From positions 2,606,501 through 2,670,500 of the forward strand of contig NZ_CP061035.1 in assembly GCF_016743815.1 (NCBI RefSeq): 64,000 bases of DNA, read 5' to 3'. Positions 54,779-63,919 of this stretch are shown piece by piece. This DNA is from Sphingomonas aliaeris (GTDB lineage: Bacteria; Pseudomonadota; Alphaproteobacteria; Sphingomonadales; Sphingomonadaceae). Under the pieces are notes generated by a model, which ran no database searches, was not told the origin of the DNA, and saw only the letters and a program-made list of their open reading frames with translations. Both the position numbers and the translations under genes were made by a program. Each line of letters starts with the position of its first letter. Within the stretch, counting starts at the first letter, position 1.

Positions 54779-56194
54779 TCATGCCGCCATCTCACGCGTG
54801 ACCGATACGTCGTCGAACGGCAGCACCAGATCGCCCACAATCTGCCCCTGTTCGTGTCCCTTGCCCGCGATCAGAACGATGTCGGTCGGCCCCGCCATCG
54901 CGATCGCCGCGCCGATCGCCTCGCGCCGCGATGCGATCTCGGTCGCGCCGGGCGCACCTTCCATCACCATCGCGCGGATCGCGGCGGCATCTTCCCCGCG
55001 CGGATTGTCGTCGGTGACGATCACGACGTCGGCCATCGCAGCGGCGATCGCGCCCATCGGTGCGCGCTTGCCCTGATCGCGATCGCCGCCTGCGCCGATG
55101 ATGACGATCAACTTTCCCGACGCATGCGCCTGTAACGCCGATATTGCCGCCTCTAACGCATCCGGAGTGTGCGCATAATCGACGTAGACGGGCGCTCCCG
55201 ACCGGCAGATGACCGCCCGCTCCAGCCGCCCGCGTACTGGCTGCAACCGCGCCAGCGCCGCCAGCGTCGCCGCGACCTCGCCGCCCGTCGCAATCACGAG
55301 TCCCGCGGAAACCAGTGCGTTCGCAGCCTGATATGCCCCGATCAGCGGCAGGTTAACCGTGTGGGACTTGCCCTCCGCCTCGATCACCAGCCCCTGCCCC
55401 AGCAAGGTCGGCTCACGCGATACCAGCCTTAAAGCCTCCCCCCGCGTTCCGACGCTCAACACCCGCAACCCCCGCTTTGCGGCGATCCCTTCAACGTCCG
55501 CCGCCAACGGATCATCCGCCCATATCACAGCGGCCCCACCGTCCACGACGACATCGGAAAACAACCGCATCTTGACGTCGAAATACGCCTCCATCGTGCC
55601 GTGATAATCCAGGTGATCGCGGCTGAGGTTCGTGAAGGCCGCCGCGACGACGGGCAAGCCTTCGGTCCGATATTGCGAAAGCCCATGCGACGACGCCTCG
55701 AACGCCAGATGTGTCACGCCCTCGCGCGCCAGACCGGCGGCGTTGGACAGGAACGTCACCACGTCCGGCGTCGTCAGCCCGGTCGACACGCGGTCATCCC
55801 CCGTCGTCACGCCGAGCGTACCGATCGACGCCGCGTGATGACCGGCCATCCGCCACAACTGACGCGTCATCTCGACCGTAGATGTTTTACCGTTCGTCCC
55901 CGTCACCGCCACCGCGACCTCGGGAAACGGCGCAAAGAACCGCGCGGCCAGTCGCGCGAACGCGGCGCGCGGGTTGGCGTCCGCGATATGCACCGCCCCG
56001 TCTACGACAGCCTCCGGGCGAGCGACGACTGCAACGGCGCCGGCGGCGATCGCAGCGGCGATATAATCCTCGCCATTCACCCTCGCACCTTCGAATGCGC
56101 CGAAAATGCATCCGTCCGCGACCTTGCGGTGATCGATCGCGAAGCCGCTGACCGTCGCCGTTTCTTGTCCTCCGGTCAGCGTACCCAATTTCAT
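54779..56194 (-). CDS. murE: UDP-MurNAc-L-Ala-D-Glu meso-diaminopimelate ligase
   Basis: Adds meso-diaminopimelate, 471 residues. AVTGTNGKTSTVEM (P-loop), EASSHGLSQYR, NLSRDHLDYHG, VYVDYAHTPDALE and DDNPRGED, where DNPR specifies meso-DAP over lysine. 10 bp after ftsI. Confidence 0.97.
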   Translation of the reverse strand: MKLGTLTGGQETATVSGFAIDHRKVADGCIFGAFEGARVNGEDYIAAAIAAGAVAVVARPEAVVDGAVHIADANPRAAFARLAARFFAPFPEVAVAVTGTNGKTSTVEMTRQLWRMAGHHAASIGTLGVTTGDDRVSTGLTTPDVVTFLSNAAGLAREGVTHLAFEASSHGLSQYRTEGLPVVAAAFTNLSRDHLDYHGTMEAYFDVKMRLFSDVVVDGGAAVIWADDPLAADVEGIAAKRGLRVLSVGTRGEALRLVSREPTLLGQGLVIEAEGKSHTVNLPLIGAYQAANALVSAGLVIATGGEVAATLAALARLQPVRGRLERAVICRSGAPVYVDYAHTPDALEAAISALQAHASGKLIVIIGAGGDRDQGKRAPMGAIAAAMADVVIVTDDNPRGEDAAAIRAMVMEGAPGATEIASRREAIGAAIAMAGPTDIVLIAGKGHEQGQIVGDLVLPFDDVSVTREMAA

Positions 56195-56204
56195 CGTATC
56201 GCCT

Positions 56205-57944
56205 TCATTCCGCGTCTGCCCGCGTCTCTCCGGGCGCCTGCCAAAGCAGCGGGAGGAGATCGGATTCGTCCACGTCCTTGCCGTTATCGGGCATCACGCC
56301 GAGCATCGCACCCACGCGGGTGACGACCCTGCTGACCACCGGCGCCGCCGTGTAAGCCGCCGTCGTCTGAAACTGGTTCTCCTTCACGCGCTTGGGGCTG
56401 TCCATCATCGTGACCACGACATAACGAGGATTATCCATTGGGAATGCGGCGGCGAAGGTCGAAACATTGGCCGTCTTGGAATAGCCGCCCGCACCCGGCA
56501 CTTCCGCCGTGCCGGTCTTCCCGCCCACGCGGTAGCCAGGGGCTTCGCCCTTACGGCCCGTACCGCGCAGCACGATCAGCCGCAAAAGCTGACGCATCCG
56601 CACGCTGGTCGCTTCCGACAGGACGCGCCGCCCGGCCGGTGCCTTGTCCGGCGCGACCTTCAGCAACGTCGTCGGCCGCCAGATCCCGCCGTTTACGAGG
56701 GTCGCGTAGGCATTGGCGAGCTGCAGCGGCGTAACCGCGATGCCGTGGCCATAGGCCGTGGTCATCACCGTGGTATCGCCCCAGTATTTCGGCCAGATCG
56801 GACGTCCTTTTTCGCGCAGTTCGATATCTGGCTTGGTGTCGAACCCGAGGCGACGGAACATCGCCTGCATCCGTGGCACGCCGATTTCCTTCGCGATCCG
56901 CGCAGTCGAGATGTTCGACGAATAGATCAGGGTTTCGGGGATGTTCAGCCAGCGATTCTGTTCGTGACCGCGATCGTCGTGGATCGTGAAGCGTCCGACT
57001 TTCATCGGCTTCGTCGCATCGAACCGTCGCGCCATCGACGTGACAGTGCCGCTCTCCATTGCAGCCGCCATCGTAATCGGTTTGAACGTAGAACCGAGCT
57101 CGTACACGCTTTGGGTCACGTTGTTGCGGAGAGACTCGCGATCCGCGCCCGCAACCTTGTTCGGATTGAACACCGGAAGCGACGCCATCGCGATCACCTC
57201 TCCAGTCGCGACATCCAGCACGACGCCGGTCGCACCCTTGGCCTGGAATGCCGTCATGGAAGCGCCGAGTTCGCTCTCCATTGCCGCCTGCACCCGATAA
57301 TCGAGCGACAGCGCGAGCGGCGTGCCGCGTTCGGCTGGATTGGTCAGGCGATCCTCGAACGCACGTTCGATACCGCCCTGGCCTTCAATGATCCGCGCGT
57401 CATTTTTATTATGGCCGAGAAAGCCGAGAACGTGGGCGGCCATCGTCGATTGCGGATACAGCCGCTCGGCCTCCTTCTCGAACGTCAGCGCAGGTTCGCC
57501 GATCGCGTGCACCTGCGTTACTAGCGACGGGGATGCGTGGTGTTCGAGGTACGTGAAATTCACGTCCATCGTCAGGCGCTGGTAGAAATACTCCGCGTCG
57601 TGTGCGGGCATCAATACGGCGAGACGGTTGGCGAGGTCGCGCTTGTCGCCGAGGATCTTGCCGGGGTGCACGCCGATGCCCCAAGCCTCGATCGTGCGGG
57701 CAAGCGGCTCTCCATTGCGATCGACGATATCCGCGCGCGACCAGTTCTCACCGATCATTGCCGTACGCGTGCTGCCCGTATCCGACGCAAAGGCCAGCGC
57801 GGCGAGCCGGATCAGCACGACCATGATCGCCGCCGTGAACAGCAGCAGCAGGATCATCAGGCGCATATGTGCCGTCTGGATCAGCGCATGTCGCTGACCC
57901 GCGGGCCGGCGCCCCGGCATCGGACGAGCGACGACGATGCTCAA
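56205..57944 (-). CDS. ftsI: Septal transpeptidase FtsI (PBP3)
   Basis: Class B penicillin-binding protein cross-linking septal peptidoglycan, 579 residues. One membrane helix (residues about 28-50), pedestal domain, then the transpeptidase with STFKPI (SxxK), YSSNIS (SxN) and VGGKTGTAEV (KTG). Partner of FtsW. Start overlaps ftsL. Confidence 0.96.
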   Translation of the reverse strand: MSIVVARPMPGRRPAGQRHALIQTAHMRLMILLLLFTAAIMVVLIRLAALAFASDTGSTRTAMIGENWSRADIVDRNGEPLARTIEAWGIGVHPGKILGDKRDLANRLAVLMPAHDAEYFYQRLTMDVNFTYLEHHASPSLVTQVHAIGEPALTFEKEAERLYPQSTMAAHVLGFLGHNKNDARIIEGQGGIERAFEDRLTNPAERGTPLALSLDYRVQAAMESELGASMTAFQAKGATGVVLDVATGEVIAMASLPVFNPNKVAGADRESLRNNVTQSVYELGSTFKPITMAAAMESGTVTSMARRFDATKPMKVGRFTIHDDRGHEQNRWLNIPETLIYSSNISTARIAKEIGVPRMQAMFRRLGFDTKPDIELREKGRPIWPKYWGDTTVMTTAYGHGIAVTPLQLANAYATLVNGGIWRPTTLLKVAPDKAPAGRRVLSEATSVRMRQLLRLIVLRGTGRKGEAPGYRVGGKTGTAEVPGAGGYSKTANVSTFAAAFPMDNPRYVVVTMMDSPKRVKENQFQTTAAYTAAPVVSRVVTRVGAMLGVMPDNGKDVDESDLLPLLWQAPGETRADAE

Positions 57945-58564
57945 CGCAGGCGCCTTGCTTCCGCGCTGGCGCCGCTGGTGAGATCGCCGAGCATCGTGTC
58001 GCTCAGCAGCTTGCGGTCGAGCATCGCGACGGCTTGCGCGCGGGGCCGCGCGACGACGGCGGCGGTGCGGACCGGGGCCGTGGCGCGGACGGCGGGGGCG
58101 TGGGTGATCGTTGCGGACGTTGGCGAAGGTGCCGCGGAAACGCTATTGTTGAGCGCGGCCATCGCGACCGGCGCTGTTGGATTCGCCGCCGGAGACGCTG
58201 TTGGAGCCACGGCCTGCTGCGGGACGATCGCCGCCGCCATCTGGACATCGGCACCGCCAGCACTCAGCGGCGCGTGGAAGTCGAGCGAAGCCAGGGCCGC
58301 TTCGTCACGCAGATACTGGCCCGCGACCGGTGCCGCGAGACGCAGCGTGTCGCCGTTCCACTTTTCCAGTTGCGCGATATTGGCGCGGGTCTCGAATTCG
58401 GTTTCCAACGCGCGGATATCCCGTTCGGCCTGGGCGACCTGAGTGGTCGTCGCATCCAGCTTCTTACGCTCGGCAGCGACATGCAGCGGTACGATCAGAA
58501 CGCCGAGCGCCAAGGCCACCCCGACTCCGAACCAGACCAGCATCTTCCACGCGAGCGCGATCAT
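57941..58564 (-). CDS. ftsL: Cell division protein FtsL-like
   Basis: Bitopic protein of 207 residues: membrane helix ([20 protein letters not shown]), coiled coil ([37 protein letters not shown]) and a long Ala/Pro/Thr-rich tail unlike E. coli FtsL. Sequence identity is low as usual; position between rsmH and ftsI supports the call. Both ends overlap neighbours. Confidence 0.85.
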   Translation of the reverse strand: MIALAWKMLVWFGVGVALALGVLIVPLHVAAERKKLDATTTQVAQAERDIRALETEFETRANIAQLEKWNGDTLRLAAPVAGQYLRDEAALASLDFHAPLSAGGADVQMAAAIVPQQAVAPTASPAANPTAPVAMAALNNSVSAAPSPTSATITHAPAVRATAPVRTAAVVARPRAQAVAMLDRKLLSDTMLGDLTSGASAEARRLR

Positions 58565-59529
58565 TTCAATACTCCCTTACTGGTCCACGGTGCCGCCGAC
58601 GTCCGCTTCGCCACCCGAAGCGTCGCCGACCTAGCCCGTGGATTACGCGCGATTTCTTCTTCGCCCGCGCGCACCGCGCGAGCAACCTGTTCGAAACTTG
58701 GTGCGGCGACTGCCTTCACTTCCGGCATGTGCCGCGACCCCGAAGGCAAACCGCCGCTGCGCTCCTTCAGGAAACGCTTCACGAGACGGTCTTCTCCCGA
58801 ATGGAAGGTGATGACGGCCAGCGTTCCACCCGGTTTCAGCACCCGTTCGGCGGCCGCAAGACCATCGGCGAGTTCGCCGAGTTCGCGATTCACCTCGATC
58901 CGGAGCGCCTGGAAGGTCCGCGTCGCCGGGTCCTTCTTGTCGTGCGGCTTGTAGCCGAGCGCGCGGCGGACGACGTGCGCCAGCTCGGACGTGCGCGTGA
59001 TCGGGCGCGCCGCGACGATGAACTGCGCGACCCGGCGCGACCGCGGCTCGTCGCCATATTCGTACAGAACGTCGGCGATATCGCTTTCGTCCGCGGTGTT
59101 GACAAAATCCGCCGCGGTCGGCCCTTCCTGGCTCATCCGCATGTCGAGCGGGCCATCGGCCTGAAAGCTGAACCCGCGCTCCGCCTGGTCGAGCTGCATC
59201 GAGGATACGCCGATATCCATCGTCACGCCATCGACCGGCACCGCGTCGCGCGCGGCGAGCTCCGCCTCCATCGCCGAAAAGGTCGCGGGAACGAGGGTCA
59301 GCGCATCACAGTCCGCTTCCAGCGCGCGACCGGCCAAAATCGCGTCAGGATCGCGATCGAAGGCGAACACGCTGGCACCCGCGCCGAGCATCGCACGCGT
59401 ATAGCCGCCCGCACCGAACGTCGCGTCGACATGTACCGAGCCGGGGGCGATGGCCAGTGCGTCGAGGACTTCGGTGAGCAGCACCGGAACGTGCGGCGCG
59501 TCGGCAGTGGGCGCAGACGAAGGGATCAC
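58561..59529 (-). CDS. rsmH: 16S rRNA (cytosine1402-N4)-methyltransferase
   Basis: RsmH/MraW, SAM-dependent methyltransferase for C1402 in the ribosomal P site, 322 residues. [24 protein letters not shown] (SAM motif I), [25 protein letters not shown] and the [23 protein letters not shown] blocks. GTG at 59529 overlaps the mraZ stop (GTGA), preferred to an ATG 36 bp upstream inside mraZ. Confidence 0.95.
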   Translation of the reverse strand: MIPSSAPTADAPHVPVLLTEVLDALAIAPGSVHVDATFGAGGYTRAMLGAGASVFAFDRDPDAILAGRALEADCDALTLVPATFSAMEAELAARDAVPVDGVTMDIGVSSMQLDQAERGFSFQADGPLDMRMSQEGPTAADFVNTADESDIADVLYEYGDEPRSRRVAQFIVAARPITRTSELAHVVRRALGYKPHDKKDPATRTFQALRIEVNRELGELADGLAAAERVLKPGGTLAVITFHSGEDRLVKRFLKERSGGLPSGSRHMPEVKAVAAPSFEQVARAVRAGEEEIARNPRARSATLRVAKRTSAAPWTSKGVLK

Positions 59530-60026
59530 AGGACGATCCCCTTCTGCTTGCAATGGTAGCGGCACGCCGCCTGCATCACCGGATCGACATCGGTCGCCGC
59601 CATCAGCGTCTTTGGATCCCAGATCTCGATCCAGTCCATCGTGCCCCAGAAGAACGCAGTCTCCTCGATCCCGGCATAATCGCGCGGAAATCCGGGCATG
59701 ATGAAACGGCCGCTGCCATCGAACGGCACGGCCTCGCCGCTCGCGCCGCGACGCTTGAAGTTATAATTCGGTTCGCCGTCCTCGCCCGTGTGCAGCGCCT
59801 CGCGCGCGTCGAGCTGCGCCTTCAGGATGGCGACATAAGCGGGGTCGTAGGCGCGAAGGCAGGTCTGCTTGGGGTGAACGCCGACGATGACGGTGCCGCC
59901 ATCCTTGCCGTCCGCACGGGGACTGTTCGCGGCAAGCGCTTGGCGAAGGGAAGCAGGAATAGCGCACCGGCCCTTGTCGTCGACAAGGCCAATGCCATCT
60001 CCCTGATAATCCACCCGTTCGGCCAC
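59526..60026 (-). CDS. mraZ: Transcriptional regulator MraZ
   Basis: First gene of the dcw cluster, 166 residues, with two SpoVT-AbrB-type halves ([14 protein letters not shown] and [17 protein letters not shown]) that build a DNA-binding ring. Known MraZ proteins repress their own operon at direct repeats upstream. Slightly longer than E. coli MraZ through a loop between the halves. Confidence 0.93.
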   Translation of the reverse strand: MAERVDYQGDGIGLVDDKGRCAIPASLRQALAANSPRADGKDGGTVIVGVHPKQTCLRAYDPAYVAILKAQLDAREALHTGEDGEPNYNFKRRGASGEAVPFDGSGRFIMPGFPRDYAGIEETAFFWGTMDWIEIWDPKTLMAATDVDPVMQAACRYHCKQKGIVL

Positions 60027-60143
60027 GCTTACCCCACATCAGACGGCATGACTCATCGTTCCCGAAAACGACCCTGAATCGCATTCCGGCTCCTGACTGG
60101 CGCAGGCGAAAGAGTATGCCCCTCTATGTAACTATGGTTACCT

Positions 60144-60188
60144 TGGGTGCGGCGGGGATACAAGGGGAATGCCGGGGAAAGCCGGGGA
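60144..60188. promoter_or_regulatory. Putative MraZ operator, five pentamers at 10-bp spacing
   Basis: TGGGT at 60144, then GGGGA at 60154, 60164, 60174 and 60184: exact 10-bp period, 118-162 bp before mraZ. Known MraZ boxes are short G-rich direct repeats at this spacing. Confidence 0.65.
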
Positions 60189-60267
60189 TTTCACCCTATC
60201 TGTTGCGCATTAAACGCTATTTTTCGAAACCGAAATGGGGCGTTCTACTTACGTTCCCAACATGGTT

Positions 60268-60292
60268 TGGGTTGGTCGGGGAAAGTCGGGGA
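60268..60292. promoter_or_regulatory. Second MraZ operator-like array
   Basis: TGGGT at 60268, GGGGA at 60278 and 60288, same order and period as the first array, about 240 bp before mraZ. Both lie in the 474-bp gap 60027-60500 that holds no gene and should carry the dcw promoter(s). Confidence 0.6.
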
Positions 60293-60500
60293 AATTGGCT
60301 TTTGGCTGGCGCGCATGGGGTCGCACGGGACCTATGATCGGTGGAAAAACTATCAGTTTCAAAAAGACATCGTATGCCCGAAGCTTATCATCCCTACTGC
60401 GCGGGCATGACGAACGCGGGGTTAAACCGATGCGCGCGATCAGCCAACGGCATGTTCTTGCCAATCACGGTTAAGGGGGCAGGTCGATCCGCCTGCCGAC

Positions 60501-60812
60501 TCACGGTCTTGCAGGCGTGTTCACATTCGACGCGACCGCGCCGGAATTGGTGATCGCGGTGCTGGGCGTCACGCCGAGATCGGCAAGGGGTTCGCTGCCG
60601 TCGCCGATCGCCGCCAGGTCGTTGCCGATCGTGAGATTGGCGACGACGTCAGGGTTCGCTCCACCGGCCACGGCGCGTTCGCGGCTCGCGGTCGAGAAGA
60701 TCGCCGCGGCCAGACCGATCAGCAGCAGCACGGCAGCGAGGCCGATCATTCCCACCTTCACGCGTTGCGTGGTCTGGGCTCGATCTAGGTTTGGGTCCTG
60801 AGATGTCATCAT
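60501..60812 (-). CDS. Hypothetical single-pass membrane protein
   Basis: Small protein of 103 residues: MMTSQDPNLDRAQTTQRVKVGMIG, one membrane helix (LAAVLLLIGLAAAIFSTA), then an outward Ala/Asn/Asp-rich domain. Not recognised. Start at the double ATG 60812/60809. Located upstream of the dcw promoter region and 50 bp after cysK. Confidence 0.65.
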   Translation of the reverse strand: MMTSQDPNLDRAQTTQRVKVGMIGLAAVLLLIGLAAAIFSTASRERAVAGGANPDVVANLTIGNDLAAIGDGSEPLADLGVTPSTAITNSGAVASNVNTPARP

Positions 60813-60862
60813 GCCTGTGGCATAAATGTAACGTAAACGGCTCGTCTTGTCGATGCCACCGC

Positions 60863-61879
60863 TCAACCCTGGGCCAACCAGGGCGGAATCGGCAGGCCCT
60901 TCGCCTTCAACCACTGCGAATTATACAGCGTTGAGAGATACCTGAAGCCGGTATCGCACAGGATCGTGACGATTCGCTTGCCCGGCCCGAGATGGCGACC
61001 GAGTTGCACAGCTCCCGCGACGTTGATGCCCGACGACAGGCCGAGGCACAGCCCCTCCTCCGCCAACAGACGCGTCACCCATTCCATGCCGTCCGCATCC
61101 GAAATGCGAAACTGCGTATCGATCGGTGCGCCTTCCAGATTGGCGGTGATCCGCCCCTGCCCGATCCCTTCGGCGACCGAGGAACCTTCCGACTTGAGTT
61201 CGCCATTGGCGTAATATTCGTACAGCGCGGCGCCGTGCGGATCGCTGAGCGCGATGCAGATCGATTCGTCCTTCGCCTTCAGGCCGAGCCCGACCCCGGC
61301 GATCGTCCCGCCCGTGCCCGCCGCGCAGGTGAAGCCATCGACCCGGCCATCGAGCTGGCGCCAGATCTCCTCCGCGGTGCCGGTGATGTGCGCGCGGCGA
61401 TTGGCGATATTGTCGAACTGGTTGGCCCAGATGGCGTTCGGCGTTTCCTCCGCGATGCGGCGCGAGGTGTGTACGAAATGGCCGGGATTGGAGTAGGCGG
61501 CGGCGGGGACCAATACGAGTTCCGCGCCGAGCGCGCGAAGCGTGTCCATCTTCTCGCGGCTCTGCGTCTCCGGCATGACGATGATCGTCTTGTAGCCCTT
61601 CGCATTGGCGACGAGCGCGAGACCGATGCCCGTGTTGCCCGCCGTGCCCTCGACGATCGTGCCGCCGGGCTGGATCGCACCACGCGCCTCCGCATCCTCG
61701 ACGATCGACAGCGCTGCGCGATCCTTCACCGAGGCACCGGGATTGGCGAATTCGCACTTGGCGAAGATGTCGCAGCCGCTGGCCTCGCTCGGCCCGGCAA
61801 GCCGTACGAGTGGGGTATTACCGATCAACGCGAGCGTATTGGGGATGACCGAAGGGGGCGTGTCGGAAGCTGTATGCAT
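60863..61879 (-). CDS. cysK: Cysteine synthase A
   Basis: PLP-dependent O-acetylserine sulfhydrylase, 338 residues, last step of cysteine synthesis. LIGNTPLVRL, the PLP Lys in GASVKDRAAL, phosphate loop GTAGNTGIGLAL and CAAGTGGTIAGVG. ATG at 61879 chosen. Completes the pathway begun by the cys genes at the left of the window, but is not linked to them. Confidence 0.93.
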   Translation of the reverse strand: MHTASDTPPSVIPNTLALIGNTPLVRLAGPSEASGCDIFAKCEFANPGASVKDRAALSIVEDAEARGAIQPGGTIVEGTAGNTGIGLALVANAKGYKTIIVMPETQSREKMDTLRALGAELVLVPAAAYSNPGHFVHTSRRIAEETPNAIWANQFDNIANRRAHITGTAEEIWRQLDGRVDGFTCAAGTGGTIAGVGLGLKAKDESICIALSDPHGAALYEYYANGELKSEGSSVAEGIGQGRITANLEGAPIDTQFRISDADGMEWVTRLLAEEGLCLGLSSGINVAGAVQLGRHLGPGKRIVTILCDTGFRYLSTLYNSQWLKAKGLPIPPWLAQG

Positions 61880-62011
61880 GCCCCCTAGATAGGGCGCGCG
61901 CGCGATCCGGCAATCCAAGGAATTTTGGGACGCCCGAGAAGAAGCTATCGGTCGAGGATGTTGGCAGGCGTTTTCGCGAGCGCGACGGCGATGGAAATTA
62001 CCAGCCTGCCA

Positions 62012-62164
62012 TCACCAGCTGAAGAGCGATCCGTTGCCCATGTGCAGCACGAAGCCGAACAATTGCTTGAGCACGCCGACGACTCCGTGGACATGTTCGC
62101 CACGCGTCACGCCGATATCGACCAGAGCGAGCATCAGGATCGAGGCGGCGAGGAATTTGAGCAT
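62012..62164 (-). CDS. Small hydrophobic protein, 50 residues
   Basis: Short ORF beginning MLKFLAASILMLALVDIGVTRG, a membrane or signal-like segment, and ending LFGFVLHMGNGSLFSW. Start ATG 62164, stop TGA 62012. Codon use is normal for the genome and it fills a strand-consistent gap upstream of cysK. Function unknown. Confidence 0.5.
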   Translation of the reverse strand: MLKFLAASILMLALVDIGVTRGEHVHGVVGVLKQLFGFVLHMGNGSLFSW

Positions 62165-62208
62165 GCTTCCGCATTAGCCCGCGACGCTTTAACGATCCGT
62201 GCGGCAAC

Positions 62209-62694
62209 ATGATTAAGCGAAGCTTTCCACCGATCGTCGATGCGGACACGCGACTGATGATACTCGGCAGCCTGCCGGGCGATCGGTCGCTGGCGGCAGC
62301 GCGCTATTATGCGCATCCGCAGAACCAGTTCTGGCGCCTGATCTCCGCGACGATCGGCCGGGATGTCGCATCGCTCGAGTATGACGCGCGGTTGGCGGTC
62401 TTGTCGAAGGCGGGCGTCGGGTTGTGGGATGTGGTGGCAAGCGCGACGCGGCCGGGCAGTACCGATGCGGCGATCCGGGATATGGCGGAGAACGATATTG
62501 CGGGTCTGGCGGCGACGCTGCCGCGGCTTCGCGCGATCGGGTTCAACGGGGCGACGGCGTATCGACATGGTAGCCGGCAGTTGGGCAGTGTCGGCATCGC
62601 TTTGGTGCCGCTGCCCTCGAGCAGCCCGCTGCATACTGTCGGGTTCGAGGCGAAGCGGCCCGCCTGGGCGGCGCTTGGCGAATATTTGCGGTAG
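62209..62694 (+). CDS. DNA-deoxyinosine glycosylase (UDG superfamily)
   Basis: Hypoxanthine-DNA glycosylase of the uracil-DNA glycosylase superfamily, 161 residues; excises deaminated adenine. ILGSLPGDRSL (motif 1), YAHPQNQFWRLIS, VGLWDVV and PSSSPLH (motif 2) match the family. Also known to be annotated as mismatch-specific glycosylase. Confidence 0.85.
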   Translation: MIKRSFPPIVDADTRLMILGSLPGDRSLAAARYYAHPQNQFWRLISATIGRDVASLEYDARLAVLSKAGVGLWDVVASATRPGSTDAAIRDMAENDIAGLAATLPRLRAIGFNGATAYRHGSRQLGSVGIALVPLPSSSPLHTVGFEAKRPAWAALGEYLR

Positions 62695-62725
62695 GGGGAG
62701 TGAGTCTTTCCCCCAGCCCGAACCC

Positions 62726-62753
62726 GTCATTCCCGCGCAGGCGGGAATCCATA
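62726..62753. repeat. CCCGCGCAGGCGGGAATCC palindrome
   Basis: Dispersed hairpin of the family seen at 44851-44948, between the glycosylase gene and the IS30 element. Confidence 0.75.
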
Positions 62754-62803
62754 CTGGCTGACGCCTGACGCTCTATTCCATACCGCCGTGATTATGGATC
62801 CCC

Positions 62804-63853
62804 TGGACTCACGAAAGAAGTGCACCACTGCTAGGGTGGTAGTGCGATGGGGCGAAGATACAGGCAGCTCAGCCTAGACGAGCGGATCGAGATTGCGCGG
62901 TTGCATGCCGCCGGGCTGTCGGATCGTGCGATAGCGGCGGCGATCGGCCGGGATCATACGACGATCGGTCGCGAGCGGCGGCGCAATAGCCAGCGGACGA
63001 AGGTCTGGGATGGGGGCTATGCCCCGGCGCGGGCGCATGCGCTGGCGGCACGGCGGCGGCGCTGGGACGGTCGCTTCAAGCTGGTACGCCAGCCGGACCT
63101 GCGAGAGATCGTGAGGAAAGGCCTTGCGATGGGACATTCCCCCGAACAGATCGCCGGCCGGCTGGCGCGTGATGCTGGTCGCACCGTGATCAGCCATGAG
63201 TCAATCTATCGCTACGTCTATCACCGCTCGGCGCAGAAAGACCATTGGCACCGCCTGCTGCCCCGCGCGAAGTTCAGGCGCGGGCGATATGCACGCCGCG
63301 GCGGCAGTCCGGCCAGCTTCATCCAGCACCGTATACCCCTGTCCGAACGGCCCGCAGAGGCCGACCGGCGCGACCAGCCGGGCCACTGGGAGGCCGACTA
63401 CATGCTGTTCGCCCGATACGGTCACAACATCCTCGTCCTGCACGAACGACAGACCCGCTTCACCATTCTCGACAAGCCACCGCACCGCAAAGCCGCCTTG
63501 ACCGCCAGCCGTATCGCAGCGCACCTGCGCGCCATCCCCCGCGACATGCGGCGCACCATCAGCTTCGATAACGGCACCGAGTTCGCCGAGCATTATCGCC
63601 TGCACGATCGTCTCGGCGTCGCCACCTTCTTCTGCGATGTCCGCAGCCCCTGGCAAAAAGGCGGGGTCGAAAATACCATCGGCCGGCTGCGCCGCGTCCT
63701 GCCCCGCAAGACCGACCTCGACACGATCACCCACCGGCAACTCCGTGCCTATGCCGAGCGCCTCAACAATACCCCCAGAAAATGCCTCGACTTCCAGACA
63801 CCCGCCGAGGCATTCATCGCTCTCTCAAACGGTGCACTTCAAACGTGAATCCA
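62804..63853 (+). mobile_element. IS30-family insertion sequence
   Basis: About 1050 bp with terminal inverted repeats 62804-62826 (TGGACTCACGAAAGAAGTGC start) and 63831-63853 (matching in 19 of 23 positions). One transposase gene fills it. Both flanks carry ATCCCC from one interrupted palindrome (TATGGATCCCC on the left, ATCCCCGCCTTCGCGGGGAT on the right). The element looks complete. Confidence 0.9.
62847..63848 (+). CDS. IS30-family transposase
   Basis: DDE transposase of 333 residues. N-terminal HTH (LSLDERIEIARLHAAGLSDRAIAAAIGRDHTTIGRE), then the catalytic core with Asp in HWEADYM, Asp in SFDNGTEF and Glu in WQKGGVENTIGRLRR. No frameshift; probably functional. Its end lies inside the right inverted repeat. 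Confidence 0.95.
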   Translation: MGRRYRQLSLDERIEIARLHAAGLSDRAIAAAIGRDHTTIGRERRRNSQRTKVWDGGYAPARAHALAARRRRWDGRFKLVRQPDLREIVRKGLAMGHSPEQIAGRLARDAGRTVISHESIYRYVYHRSAQKDHWHRLLPRAKFRRGRYARRGGSPASFIQHRIPLSERPAEADRRDQPGHWEADYMLFARYGHNILVLHERQTRFTILDKPPHRKAALTASRIAAHLRAIPRDMRRTISFDNGTEFAEHYRLHDRLGVATFFCDVRSPWQKGGVENTIGRLRRVLPRKTDLDTITHRQLRAYAERLNNTPRKCLDFQTPAEAFIALSNGALQT

Positions 63854-63919
63854 CATCCCCGCCTTCGCGGGGATGACGGCTGGCGTTGCTTTCGTTGCGC
63901 TCGGCGCGCCTCGTCGCGA

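Noticed and set aside
60144..60292. CRISPR-like short repeats
   Set aside because: Repeat units are 5 bp at 10-bp spacing, with no spacers of CRISPR size; better explained as MraZ boxes.
61925..62212. A 95-codon plus-strand gene between cysK and the glycosylase
   Set aside because: Composition is shadow-like; the minus-strand 50-residue ORF in the same place has a better hydrophobic profile.
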